A stretch of DNA of 64,000 nucleotides. Origin: Nucisporomicrobium flavum (GTDB taxonomy: Bacteria > Actinomycetota > Actinomycetes > Mycobacteriales > Micromonosporaceae). Each line of letters starts with the position of its first letter. Position 1 is the first letter of the stretch. Shown here in pieces: positions 27,724 to 36,703 of the stretch. Made by a program: the position numbers and the translations under genes. The notes under the pieces are model-generated. The model made no database searches, was not told the origin of the DNA, and saw nothing but the letters and a program-made list of their open reading frames with translations. Location: positions 95,431 to 159,430 of the forward strand of contig NZ_JADMLH010000018.1 of the NCBI RefSeq assembly GCF_016464385.1, given 5' to 3'.

Positions 27724-28337
27724 TGGACGCCTTCGACTTCCAACTGCCCGACGACCCACCCGCGGACATGGTCGCCGTCGCCCAGCTCGCCGCCACCGTA
27801 GCCCGGCTCACCGAGGCCGTCGACACCCTGCACCAGCAACACCTCGCCCTTGCCGACACCGTCAGCCGAGGCCAGAACACCGGACCGCGCAAAGCCCCGC
27901 TGAGCATCCCGTGGCCACTGCGCTGGGCCGAACTCGACCGCGACGCTGCCGCGCAGGCGTGGGCCTGGCTGATCGACTGGGTCGGCTGGGCCGTCGACCG
28001 CTACCAGCTCGTCGAAGAAATCCCGGCCTGCTGGTACCAGCACCCGCCACTGATCGAGGAACTGACTGGGCTCGCCGCCGCCTGGCACACCGCCTACGAC
28101 GACGCCGCGCCGGCAGACGGGCCGCTGCTGTGGCACGAACGCTTCGCCCGCGCCCGCCTGCGGCTGCGCGACTGGGACGACTACACCCGCTGCCGCAACG
28201 GCACCCACGACGACCGGCACCTCGACCTCGACTGGCCCGACGAGTGGCGCGAGGCCGCAGTGCTGGTCGCCGACGCCGACCTCACCGACCGGCCGAGTAC
28301 CGCGCCGGCCGGCAGCCCGCAGAAGCCGACGTCATGA
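27723..28337 (+). CDS. T4SS-operon protein, TraG-linked hypothetical
   Basis: 204 aa. Trp-rich (WPLRWAELDRDAAAQAWAWL, WVGWAVDRYQLVEEIPACWY) with a short coiled N-terminus (LAATVARLTEAVDTLHQQH). Similar DUF4913-type proteins sit next to coupling-protein genes in actinobacterial elements; the assignment here is from memory and context. Soluble, probably cytoplasmic. Starts within the TGATG overlap. Confidence 0.65.
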   Translation: MDAFDFQLPDDPPADMVAVAQLAATVARLTEAVDTLHQQHLALADTVSRGQNTGPRKAPLSIPWPLRWAELDRDAAAQAWAWLIDWVGWAVDRYQLVEEIPACWYQHPPLIEELTGLAAAWHTAYDDAAPADGPLLWHERFARARLRLRDWDDYTRCRNGTHDDRHLDLDWPDEWREAAVLVADADLTDRPSTAPAGSPQKPTS

Positions 28338-28726
28338 CCATGCCCGCCGAAGTCACCTCGGACAACGCCTGGGACCGCCTCACCACCGTCCTGCGGGCCA
28401 TGCACCGCGACGCCGACGAGCTCTACCAGCGCATCACCGAACCCGAAACCGACGAACAAACACCGCAACCAGAGGAGACCGAAACCGTGAGCGACGTAGA
28501 CGCCGAACACCAGACCGAAGCAGAGGCGTTGTCGGTTGCGTCCAATCTCATTTCCAGCTTGCTGTATCTACGCGGACAGGAACCTGCGCGCTCCGAGGCC
28601 GAAGCCGACGACCGCGCCGCCGAATACGCCGACGAGGAACGCGCACGCCTCGACGCCGAAACCGACGGCCGCCTCGACGGCGACTACGACACCGACGCCT
28701 ATGACGAGCCCGGCCTGGAGGACTGA
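28334..28726 (+). CDS. Acidic hypothetical protein in T4SS operon
   Basis: 130 aa, very acidic (many Asp/Glu, e.g. ADDRAAEYADEERARLDAE), probably partly disordered. ATGA overlap with the previous gene and another overlap with the next show tight coupling. A segment around codon 60 (SVASNLISSLLYLRGQE) has markedly lower GC than its flanks. No recognised family. Confidence 0.6.
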   Translation: MTMPAEVTSDNAWDRLTTVLRAMHRDADELYQRITEPETDEQTPQPEETETVSDVDAEHQTEAEALSVASNLISSLLYLRGQEPARSEAEADDRAAEYADEERARLDAETDGRLDGDYDTDAYDEPGLED

Positions 28727-29004
28727 TGCCCGGCCACACCACCCTCGCCCACAGCGACGACGTCACGCATGATGCGGCCCTCGGCCCAGCCGCTGGTGAC
28801 TATCTGCGCTACCTCGACATCCTGCGCGCGCTCGACGACCAAGGCGCCGCCGTCAACAGCGCGTTACTCGAGGCGCACACCGCCGGCACCGCCCAGCAAC
28901 GCCAGGCCGCGCTGACCACGCTGCACACCCGGCTGCGTGACATGGCCGCCACCGCCAACGACGCCCTCGGCAGCTGGCCCGAACACGGCGACCTACCGAC
29001 ATGA
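28726..29004 (+). CDS. Small helical protein in T4SS operon
   Basis: 92 aa, helical, Ala-rich (GDYLRYLDILRALDDQGAAV). No membrane segment or recognised domain. Overlaps both neighbours by a few bases, consistent with co-translation in the conjugation operon. Confidence 0.6.
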   Translation: MPGHTTLAHSDDVTHDAALGPAAGDYLRYLDILRALDDQGAAVNSALLEAHTAGTAQQRQAALTTLHTRLRDMAATANDALGSWPEHGDLPT

Positions 29005-29450
29005 GCCGCCGGCGACCGACCGCCGTCTGCGGTCTCGCCCTGGCCGTGATGGCAGGGTGCAGCCCGGCCGGCAGCTCCACCGCACCGGTCGAGCCAGCGG
29101 CAACCGCAAGCAGCGGTCATGCTGCTGCGGTCAGCGGGCCACGCCGCAATGCCGCTTTGCTCGCCGCCTTCACCTACGTCCGGTTGTGGGCCCGGCCAAC
29201 GCTCGACCCCAAGGCTTGGCATAGCGGCGTACAGCCGATGGCGACACCGACCTACGCGCAGCTACTCGCACACACTGACCCGACACGGGTGCCCGCCCAC
29301 GCTGTGACCGGCAGCCCGCTCCTGGTGTCGGCGGACACAACCACGGTGGTCGCGGACGTGCCGACCGACGCAGGACTCATCCGCGTCACCGTCACCAGCA
29401 CCAGCGGGCGGTGGCTCATCGACGACGCACGTCCGGCGCCCACACCATGA
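29001..29450 (+). CDS. Lipoprotein of the conjugation operon
   Basis: 149 aa. Signal peptide MSRRRPTAVCGLALAVMAGC with a lipobox (VMAGC), a Ser/Thr/Ala linker, then a ~100-residue domain (AFTYVRLWARPTLDPKAWHS...WLIDDARPAP) like the small NTF2-like accessory domains of Gram-positive T4SSs. Probably anchored outside the cell membrane as a structural part of the transfer channel (inference from context). Confidence 0.7.
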   Translation: MSRRRPTAVCGLALAVMAGCSPAGSSTAPVEPAATASSGHAAAVSGPRRNAALLAAFTYVRLWARPTLDPKAWHSGVQPMATPTYAQLLAHTDPTRVPAHAVTGSPLLVSADTTTVVADVPTDAGLIRVTVTSTSGRWLIDDARPAPTP

Positions 29451-29532
29451 CGCAGCAGAACCGGATGACCGATACCGCTGGCCCTCGAGTCGCGTCATCA
29501 GGCACTGCTGCCCGCACACCCCGGCGGCGGCC

Positions 29533-30525
29533 ATGACCAACCGCGCTGTTGCCCTGGTGGTGGCCGCCTTGCTGCTGGTCGGCTGCTGCCTCGGCGGGCC
29601 GTTGTTGGTGCTGACCGCCGTCAACGACGAGTGCGTCCCCGCCCCGGCGATGTCGGTAGCGAGCAGCCAGCCCGCGGGGCAATGGGACGCCGAGCAGCTG
29701 GTCAACGCGCGCACGATTGTCAGTGTCGGCGCCGAACGGCGCATCCCGGCGCGCGGCCAGATCATCGCGCTCGCGACCGCCATGCAGGAGTCCGGGCTGC
29801 ACAACCTGCCCGGAGGGGACCGCGACTCCATCGGCCTGTTCCAGCAACGTCCCAGCCAGGGCTGGGGAACGTCGGCTCAAATCAGCGACCCGGTCTACGC
29901 CGCCGGCAAGTTCTACGACAAACTCGCCACCGTCCGCGACTGGCAGACAATGCCGCTGACCGGGGCCGCGCAAGCCGTCCAAGGCTCCGCTCTCCCGAAC
30001 GCCTACGCGAAGTGGGAAGACGACGCCACCGCACTCGGCCAACAACTCGGAGCAGATCCCGGCAGCACGGCGGAGTGCTCCGCCACGACGGCCGGCGCGG
30101 CGGATGCGGTCACGCGCAACCCCGACGGCTCATGGCCGGACGAGGGCTGCACCATCCGCCCCGACCCGACCACCGGCTCCGGCTGCCTGACGCCACGGAC
30201 GTTGCACCTCGTGCAACAGGCCAAAGCCGCGGGGTTTCCGGAACCGGGCTGTTACCGCGTCGATGACCACGGCGAACACCCCAAGGGCCGCGCCTGCGAT
30301 TTCATGATGACCTCCGGCGGCGAAGCATCCGGAGCCCAGAAAGCCCGGGGCGATGCTATGGCTGCTTGGGCCGTCGCCAACGCCGATCGCCTCGGCGTCA
30401 AGTACGTCATCTGGTTCCGCCGCATCTGGACCCGCTCTGAAGGCTGGCACGCCTACAACAACCCCTTCGGCGGCGACGATCCCTCCGGATGGCACACAAA
30501 CCATGTCCACATCAGCGTCGAGTAA
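29533..30525 (+). CDS. VirB1-like peptidoglycan hydrolase (lytic transglycosylase)
   Basis: 330 aa. N-terminal membrane anchor (VALVVAALLLVGCCLGGPLL), then a lysozyme-like fold whose catalytic Glu is likely in ATAMQESGLHNLPGGDRDSIGLFQQRPSQGWG (split here: ATAMQESGLHNL, DSIGLFQQRP, SQGWG). The C-terminal ~110 residues (HGEHPKGRACDFMM...HTNHVHISVE) show the ARB-07466/peptidase-like His/Asp pattern seen in actinobacterial cell-wall proteins. It opens peptidoglycan for the transfer channel. Confidence 0.8.
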   Translation: MTNRAVALVVAALLLVGCCLGGPLLVLTAVNDECVPAPAMSVASSQPAGQWDAEQLVNARTIVSVGAERRIPARGQIIALATAMQESGLHNLPGGDRDSIGLFQQRPSQGWGTSAQISDPVYAAGKFYDKLATVRDWQTMPLTGAAQAVQGSALPNAYAKWEDDATALGQQLGADPGSTAECSATTAGAADAVTRNPDGSWPDEGCTIRPDPTTGSGCLTPRTLHLVQQAKAAGFPEPGCYRVDDHGEHPKGRACDFMMTSGGEASGAQKARGDAMAAWAVANADRLGVKYVIWFRRIWTRSEGWHAYNNPFGGDDPSGWHTNHVHISVE

Positions 30526-30576
30526 AGACAGCAAAATATTCTCTAATGATGATGCATTCTGATCGATGACTGGACA

Positions 30577-31005
30577 TCATTGACTTTCTTCTGGGATGAC
30601 CACATTACTTAGCGAATCCAGCGCCCACTCAAGCGGTGCGCCTGTCTTGACTGCTGGGAGTAGATCGGCAGCCAAGGGGGCAGGGAATCGATGATCCTCG
30701 AAGAACGTCCGTACGCGTTCAACTAGAACTGTCTTGTGCGCTTCGATTGCCAACTCCGAAGGCGCACCTGGGGAGGTGTCTCTACTCAGTTGTATTGCCG
30801 ACCGTAGCCTCTCAGGGGCCGACTCTTCCGATTCGACTTCGTCGAATATTTCTTTGGCGTCGTCATCTGCAAGCAATCGATAGACTTCATCCAATGTTAA
30901 ATCTTGAATCAGCGCTTCGTTTTTTGCTGTTGACAACGACGCGGCCACTCGTCGAGCGGTTAACTCGCTTGAGTTCCGCCATCCGGGCGTGCTGACTGAT
31001 TTCAT
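30577..31005 (-). CDS. Hypothetical protein paired with AlbA_2 gene
   Basis: 142 aa, acidic, helical, unrecognised. Second gene of a two-gene reverse-strand unit, 67 bp after the AlbA_2-type gene. Base composition is clearly less GC-rich than neighbours, and codon use includes many A/T-ending codons, pointing to separate acquisition. Could be an accessory or antitoxin-like partner (speculative). Confidence 0.55.
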   Translation of the reverse strand: MKSVSTPGWRNSSELTARRVAASLSTAKNEALIQDLTLDEVYRLLADDDAKEIFDEVESEESAPERLRSAIQLSRDTSPGAPSELAIEAHKTVLVERVRTFFEDHRFPAPLAADLLPAVKTGAPLEWALDSLSNVVIPEESQ

Positions 31006-31072
31006 GTTCGTAGAATACTGGTCTACAGGATGGGTGCTGCCCGGAATGGCAAACGTAAAGAGGAGGCTTCAG

Positions 31073-32242
31073 CTACTCACCTTTAGATGGCGGCAGGACC
31101 CCGCGCCGCAGGAGTGCGCGACCGGCTGCCAAGGTGCTGTGGATCTGCTGCGCAGTGATTGGGATCGAATCTTCGCCGCTGCGTCGAACGATGCTGATGT
31201 ACGCGCCCTCAACCCGGCCACCAACGATTGCGCCATGCACGAGGAATGGCTTGAGTTCTTCTTCCTGCGGGGGGATGGCAATGATCACCAGACCACTTTC
31301 ATTGCTAATCTCGACGGGCTCGACTCTTAGGCCGGTAGGAAATGGGAAGAGTCGGTTCTCGATGGCTTGACGATAGCGTCGTACGTCTCCTGCGTTGATG
31401 GGTACGGGCTTGACGGCCTTGATGACTTCTCCACCGGATACCTTCGAAGTGTTCATCCCGACGATCACTACACCGCCCTCTTCCGCGTTCGCGAAGCGAG
31501 CGACGGACTCGGCGAGCGAAATCTTCCCGTGTGGTGTCGTCAAGTCATAGTGATGCGACTTGACATCAAGCCAAGGCCCCTCCGGCTGCCCTACGAGAAG
31601 ATCAGCGCGCCCGCCCAGTACCAGGTCTAGGACTGTATCTCTCGCAATCAGACCGGCTCTGGCTGCATCGATCAATGTCGTTACGTTTTCACCGATCTGA
31701 AAGAGGGTCTCAAGGGTCTTGCCTCGCGTCGATGTTGTGAGCAGCACCTCGTGGATGAACGGAGGTGTCGTGCGGTGTCCAATCTTCGCACTCACCAGCA
31801 TCGCGTTGTGACGCTTTAGAAGCGGCTCAATTAGGGAGGCAATGCGAGCGTGAAGGGCGGCGTCATCCTCAAGATAGTCGTCCGTTACAACGTCGCATTG
31901 CACGGCGAGACGCTGGCCATCGGGCATGCAGAAGGAGATCGCCTCGACAATTGACTCCTTCGGCTCGTAAATATCGTCGGGAGCCGTATCAATCAACACT
32001 GATTCAGGCCAGCCTTGGACCTCAAGTGACCATCTGAAAGCACGGGCAAGATCTGTTGCGGTCGTTGCCCGGAGATCGTTTCGTTTGATGATGATCGAGT
32101 CGCCGCCGTTGTGCCGCCGCCGTTCTTCGCCGAAGTACCAGGCGTAGGGATCTGCGTCGTAGCGCACAGTGGTTGTCACGCCTAACAGGCTCGCACACAC
32201 TGGCCGGCTCTTTCGACTTGCTGGCCTGTTGCGCAGGCCCAA
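31073..32242 (-). CDS. AlbA_2 (Schlafen-type) domain protein
   Basis: 389 aa. The first ~200 residues are an unknown domain (GVTTTVRYDADPYAWYFGEE...; KSIVEAISFC-like). Residues ~215-330 match the AlbA_2 putative DNA-binding domain: EGPWLDVKSHHYDL, LAESVARFANAEEGGVVIVG, and ESGLVIIAIPPQEEELKPFLV. AlbA_2 proteins occur as regulators and in phage-defence loci. Low GC compared with both flanks suggests a recently arrived cassette with the 142-aa gene downstream. Start codon ATG 32242 is one of several. Confidence 0.75.
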   Translation of the reverse strand: MGLRNRPASRKSRPVCASLLGVTTTVRYDADPYAWYFGEERRRHNGGDSIIIKRNDLRATTATDLARAFRWSLEVQGWPESVLIDTAPDDIYEPKESIVEAISFCMPDGQRLAVQCDVVTDDYLEDDAALHARIASLIEPLLKRHNAMLVSAKIGHRTTPPFIHEVLLTTSTRGKTLETLFQIGENVTTLIDAARAGLIARDTVLDLVLGGRADLLVGQPEGPWLDVKSHHYDLTTPHGKISLAESVARFANAEEGGVVIVGMNTSKVSGGEVIKAVKPVPINAGDVRRYRQAIENRLFPFPTGLRVEPVEISNESGLVIIAIPPQEEELKPFLVHGAIVGGRVEGAYISIVRRSGEDSIPITAQQIHSTLAAGRALLRRGVLPPSKGE

Positions 32243-32246
32243 CCCC

Positions 32247-32590
32247 TCACATCATTAGGACATCCGTCGGCTGGTGCCGCGCGCTCGTTTCATCCTTGCC
32301 TCCCGCGCTCGGGACGCGGACATGGACAGCGTCGAGATCGGCGATGACATGTGCGTCAGCGAGTTCGCTGTCGACCTTGGTCCCGGTCTCATCGGCTGCG
32401 TTGGCCAAGACACGGCCGTGGGCTCGCGCTTGTCGCGCATGGAGCTGTCCTGCGCGTCGCTCAGCACTCGTGCCAAGAGTTTTAGATGCTGTTCATCGCG
32501 GGCGAGCTTTTCGACGAACATCTCGAACTCGTCCTCCTCGGCGCTGGCCGCCTGAGCCGCGTCAGCGAGGTTCTCGGCGGCGTTGACCAT
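32247..32590 (-). pseudogene. Frameshifted helical hypothetical gene
   Basis: Reading starts at ATG 32590 (MVNAAENLADAAQAASAEED) and runs well to DAQDSSMRDKR. Near 32425 the frame breaks; the coding pattern continues in another frame as HGRVLANAADETGTKVDSEL and ADAHVIADLDAVHVRV, ending at TGA 32249. The joined product resembles helical actinobacterial proteins that start near ELADAHV-type repeats. Either a pseudogene or a sequencing indel. Confidence 0.6.
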
Positions 32591-32764
32591 TCGCTGCTGG
32601 AAGGAACCGCTTGTCCAGACATACGAAGGCACGAGCGAGCACAGGGTCACCGTCGCCCGGCTAGAGCCCCAGCCGGTCCCGCAAACCAAGTAGCGGCACA
32701 GACTTCCTCCGCAGCGGCACGAGCAGCCAGAGCCCGGGATTTGATCGTCATATTCGCCGGCCAT

Positions 32765-33285
32765 TCATTAAGTATCGGACGGCGGCGGCAACGGTACCGA
32801 GCACAAGTAGCAGGACGATCGATGTCCGCTGGCTTCCGGCCTTCACGACCACCCTCTTCGGTTAGCGGAGACGTTGGGCCTGGTACCGCCGCCAACCTAC
32901 GGGCCAAGGGACAACTGGGGACAGCTGGAGACAGCTACTCCGAGGCGTTGTCCCACCGGCAGGGTCGTTGCTGTGGTTGCTCGGACTGACGACTCGGATT
33001 GCCTAGGTCCCGGACGAGCGTGGGAATACCTGACCTCTCTAGTAGCGCCGGTTCCTGGCAGCGACGCAGCCCTCGTCGCCTCGTCGGGTGCGGAGCTGGT
33101 CCGGGGGCAGCGGCCTTGCAGTCTTGGCTCCGCCACCGACAGCTTGCTTGCGGCGACGGAGAAGTCCGACGCCACGAGGGATCGGCCACACGGCTCGACT
33201 CGCTCAGACCGTTGGAATATTCGCACTTCCCGGCAAATCGCCGTCCCTCGACCGCCTTCACCGAACGACCCCGAAGGAGCAGCGC
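32765..33285. other. Intergenic region with operator 3
   Basis: 521 bp without a convincing gene between the broken gene and the secreted hydrolase. The only clear signal is the GGACA array at 32909. A transcript from it would carry a ~340-nt leader before ATG 33286. Confidence 0.5.
32909..32938 (+). promoter_or_regulatory. GGACA decamer array, operator/promoter 3
   Basis: GGACAACTGG GGACAGCTGG AGACAGCTAC: three GACA units in 10-bp phase (GACA at 32910, 32920, 32930). AGCTAC starts 24 bp after the first GGACA, exactly as in array 1. Upstream of the secreted hydrolase, small gene, MarR and DUF981 genes on the plus strand. Confidence 0.6.
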
Positions 33286-34404
33286 ATGCTGTCCAACACC
33301 ATCCCGGCCATCAACCAGGACTTCCGGAGGCCGCGAGCTCGTCACCTCCTGACGCCTCTCACCGTGGCGATGGCCCTCATCCTGGCCGGCCTGGCGCTGG
33401 TCATGCCCGCGGCGCACGCGCAACCGCCATCGAAGGCACTGCCGGGATGCACCCGGCACGACCTGAGCGTCACGCTGACCCCCAGCCCCGGAGCATCGCA
33501 GTACCGGCTCGCAGGATGGCTGTGCCAGCCGGCCCGCACGACCACGACCGTGCAGCTGCTAGTCCCCGGGCTCACCTACACCCACCGCTACTGGACCGGC
33601 ATTGACCAGCGCACCGACTACACCGCCGCAGCGCGAGCCGCCGGTGACGCCGTCTACCTCGTCGACCGCATTAGCACCGGCGCCAGCGACCGGCCACCCG
33701 CAGACCAGGTCACCACCACCACCGAAGCAACCGTCACTCACCAGGCCGTCCGCGCGCTGCGCGACGGCACCCTCGGCCGGTTCACCCGCGTCGTCGGGGT
33801 CGGACACTCCTACGGCTCGATCATCGCAATGGCCGAAGCCGCCACCTACCACGATGTCGACGCGCTCGTGCTCACCGGCCTGCTGCACGACATCCGCATC
33901 GACGAAGTGACCCGCTTCACCGCCGACCTGTACCCGGCCTCCGCCGACCCCAAGTTCACCGACACCGCACCGCCGGACGGCTACCTGACCACCCGGCCCG
34001 GCAGCCGGCCCCGATACTTCCTCGACCCGAACACCGCCGTACGCGGCGCCGCCGGCTGGGACGAGCAGACCAAGACGACCGCCACGACCAGCGAACTCAC
34101 CTTCACCCCCGACGACGAACTGGCTTACAGCCGCGCCATCACCGTGCCCGTCTTGTTCGTCATGGGCACCACCGACACCCTGTTCTGCAGCACCGGTCAG
34201 CCCTGCACCACACCGGCCGACATCTGCCAGCGCGAACACACCGCCTTCCCTTCCGGCACCGCCGTGACCGCGGCGACCATCCCGCAAACCGGCCATTCAA
34301 TCAACCTGCACCGCATGGCGCCGTTGGCGTTCGCCACCACCGCCGCCTGGCTCCACGGCGTGCATAACGCCCCAGCCACGGCACTGGCGTCGCCGTGTCG
34401 GTGA
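33286..34404 (+). CDS. Secreted alpha/beta hydrolase
   Basis: 372 aa from ATG 33286 (GAAGGAGCAGCGC upstream). Long signal peptide with a hydrophobic core (TPLTVAMALILAGLALVM) and AHA-Q cleavage. The nucleophile elbow is GHSYGS (VVGVGHSYGSIIAMAE); the acid is probably Asp in LFVMGTTDTLFC and the His in IPQTGHSINLH. Acts outside the cell on an ester, amide or lipid; substrate unknown. First gene after operator 3, so possibly expressed with the conjugation genes. Confidence 0.85.
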   Translation: MLSNTIPAINQDFRRPRARHLLTPLTVAMALILAGLALVMPAAHAQPPSKALPGCTRHDLSVTLTPSPGASQYRLAGWLCQPARTTTTVQLLVPGLTYTHRYWTGIDQRTDYTAAARAAGDAVYLVDRISTGASDRPPADQVTTTTEATVTHQAVRALRDGTLGRFTRVVGVGHSYGSIIAMAEAATYHDVDALVLTGLLHDIRIDEVTRFTADLYPASADPKFTDTAPPDGYLTTRPGSRPRYFLDPNTAVRGAAGWDEQTKTTATTSELTFTPDDELAYSRAITVPVLFVMGTTDTLFCSTGQPCTTPADICQREHTAFPSGTAVTAATIPQTGHSINLHRMAPLAFATTAAWLHGVHNAPATALASPCR

Positions 34405-34466
34405 CAACCCCCGCCAACGACCGAGACCGCGAAGTCAGCTCATCGCTCATCGAAAGGACCACGACC

Positions 34467-34676
34467 GTGCCTGTTCCAACCTCGGGTGACCGACCTGCCC
34501 AGCGCAACCAACGCCGCATCGACACCAACGGCCTGTACCGCGACGCCTACCGGCTCTGGCCCGTCGAGAAGTTCGTGAAACTTCTTGTCCGCGGCGACCA
34601 CCGCCGCCAGCGCCGATCACGCGCACGGCCCAGCCCGCGAGCATCACGCAAGCCTGACACCGGAACCACGCCATGA
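34467..34676 (+). CDS. Small basic protein
   Basis: 69 aa from GTG 34467 behind GAAAGGA; an in-frame ATG at 34395 would overlap the hydrolase stop. Very basic C-terminus (RRQRRSRARPSPRASRK). The stop overlaps the MarR start (ATGA), arguing for a real coupled gene. Unrecognised. Confidence 0.5.
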   Translation: MPVPTSGDRPAQRNQRRIDTNGLYRDAYRLWPVEKFVKLLVRGDHRRQRRSRARPSPRASRKPDTGTTP

Positions 34677-35176
34677 GCGAACACCCCTCGGTCACTGCTG
34701 ACGTCCCCGTACTGGCGGTGCCAGCGGCGCCGAGCAGCCCGGTTGGTGACGCCGGAGCCGGCTGGCTCGACCATGTCGCGGTGCTGTGCCGCACCGCCAA
34801 CTTCGCGCGCCACCACCTCGAGGTCACCGTCCTCTACGACGCCAACCTGACCTGGACCGGCTACGACGTGCTGCACCTGACCGTCATGCACCGACCCGTC
34901 GATACCGGCGTCGTCGCCGCACTGGCCCACGTCTCCAAAGGCTCCGTGACCCGCTCGGCTGCCACCCTCATCAGACGCGGGCTGCTGCGCCGCAGCATCC
35001 CCGCTCAGGATCGCCGACGGTCCCTGCTCGCGCCCACCGCTGAAGGGTGGGCGCTGAACCAGCACCTACGTGGCCAGCTCATCGGTGAGCTGAACGCCCT
35101 GCTCGGCACTGGAGCCGGCGCCGGCCGGCACGACATTGACGTCCTGCGGCACCTCATCGCCGCACACCATCGGTGA
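34673..35176 (+). CDS. MarR-family regulator
   Basis: 167 aa. Winged helix visible: LTWTGYDVLHLTVMHRPVDT, VAALAHVSKGSVTRSAATLI with RRGLLRRSIPAQDRRRSLLAPT as the wing and following helix. Coupled to the upstream small gene by a 4-bp overlap and 24 bp before the DUF981-like membrane protein, so it likely controls this hydrolase/membrane operon. Confidence 0.85.
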   Translation: MSEHPSVTADVPVLAVPAAPSSPVGDAGAGWLDHVAVLCRTANFARHHLEVTVLYDANLTWTGYDVLHLTVMHRPVDTGVVAALAHVSKGSVTRSAATLIRRGLLRRSIPAQDRRRSLLAPTAEGWALNQHLRGQLIGELNALLGTGAGAGRHDIDVLRHLIAAHHR

Positions 35177-35200
35177 CCTCCACCGGCCAGGAGCCAGTTC

Positions 35201-35899
35201 ATGATCATGTACAACGCGCTCATCGGCGTCGCCGCTGGCGCGGCGCTCATCCTCGTCCCGCGCTACTGGGCCTGGCTGCGTAATGAACGCATGCCTCTGC
35301 CCCTGGTTCGGGCACCGGCCGACCACAGCGGCTGGGCCGCCGCGTTCGGCGTCCTCGGCATCCTGCTGACCGGCCTGAGCTTCGCCATGATCTTCAGCCA
35401 CCCGCACGCCGAGGCCACGCCCTACGTCGACACGATCTTCGACGAACCAGCTCTCCTGCTCGGCGTGCTTCTGCTGGCCGCCGCTTGGCGGATCAGCCGG
35501 ACCACGCCGGCGTTCGCCCCCGACCGGCTACCGGACGCGCTGGGTCCCGTGGGCGTCATCGTCTTCATCCTCGGGCTTGTCATGACCTGGTGCACCCTGG
35601 CGATCCTGCGCTTCGACGTCATCAGCGCCGCATCTGCCGAGGAACCCATCACAGGGCTGCTGCATCATCACCCCGCCGTCGAGAAGACCTTCTTCGCGGC
35701 CGTTCTATACGGCCCGTCCGCGCTGGGCTGCCTGCTCTTTCCCGTCGCGGCCCGGCCCGGCAGCCGTCGAAGCTGGCAGATCCTGTATTGGGCGTGGACA
35801 GTCGCCGGCATCGGCTTCGCGCTGTTCTCGGCGATGAAGTTCTACAGGCACACCGGCATGGTCGTGAATCTGACCGACGGCAGCGGTTACCAGTGGTAG
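35201..35899 (+). CDS. DUF981-like integral membrane protein
   Basis: 232 aa, about six membrane segments (MYNALIGVAAGAALILVP; WAAAFGVLGILLTGLSFAM; LLLGVLLLAAAWRI; VGVIVFILGLVMTWCTLAIL; SALGCLLFPVAA; AWTVAGIGFALFSAM). The order of helices and small polar loops fits the DUF981 family from memory. Function unknown; follows the MarR gene. Confidence 0.7.
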   Translation: MIMYNALIGVAAGAALILVPRYWAWLRNERMPLPLVRAPADHSGWAAAFGVLGILLTGLSFAMIFSHPHAEATPYVDTIFDEPALLLGVLLLAAAWRISRTTPAFAPDRLPDALGPVGVIVFILGLVMTWCTLAILRFDVISAASAEEPITGLLHHHPAVEKTFFAAVLYGPSALGCLLFPVAARPGSRRSWQILYWAWTVAGIGFALFSAMKFYRHTGMVVNLTDGSGYQW

Positions 35900-35939
35900 G
35901 CCCCGTGACCGTGCACACGCACTCGGAAGGGGGCGACTC

Positions 35940-36580
35940 ATGTCCATCTCACGGACCACCGCGACTGCCCGTGCCGCTTGCGCGGTCGTGGCCGTGCTTC
36001 TCGCGTTTGTAACAAGCGCTTGCCGTGACACAGGCAGCACCACCCAGCCCACAATCAGCGCATCGGCGTCTGCCGCTGTGCACACCGGCGGCTCGGCACT
36101 GAAAGACAACACCGCAGGTCGCTACGTCAATCGGCGTGACGTATGCAGCGCACTGAACCACATGCGTCTCACCCGCGAGCTCGGCGTCGATGGTGGCAAC
36201 TCCGGCCAGCCGCGATTTAGCGACACCAATGCCTCGTCGATCGCAAACTGCAGTCACCAATACGGCCCTGGTGGGATGCGTAGTTTGATCTCGCTGGAGG
36301 TCATGATCAGCAAGTTGGGATCGGCGCGCAGGCATTTTACGGAGGTGAGCGACGCACCCAGCAGAGGTCAACCGAGGTTGCCGATGTGCCGGGACTCGGC
36401 CAGCAGGCCGCCGTCTACACCGACCCCACGACCGGCCCGCACCTGCTGGCGTTTGACGGCAATCTCTGAATGAGCGTCGCCCTCATCCCGGTGAGCAGCG
36501 CTGTCACCGAGCAGGTGAACATTCAACAATTGCTCGTTGCCTGCGCGCGAGATGTCCTCACCGAACTGCGCCAGCCATAG
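35940..36580 (+). pseudogene. Degraded lipoprotein gene (frameshift and stop)
   Basis: Starts as a lipoprotein: MSISRTTATARAACAVVAV with lipobox TSAC, then a Ser/Thr linker and RRDVCSALNHMRLTREL, reminiscent of DUF3558. Around 36350 the frame breaks; the sensible reading continues in another frame as STEVADVPGLGQQAAVY and TDPTTGPHLLAFDGNL, meets TGA at 36467-36469, then goes on in-frame (MSVALIPVSSAVTEQVNIQQ) to TAG 36580. Two disabling changes make decay more likely than a sequencing slip. Confidence 0.7.
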
Positions 36581-36703
36581 AGGCAGCATCGGCCGTTCCG
36601 ACGCACCTTCCCGGAGCGGCCGAGGCTGGCAGGTTCGGCCGCGCCTTCCGCCGTGCCGAAAAGGTGACGCGGTTCGACCGGATTGTTGCGATGATGCCGT
36701 GTT

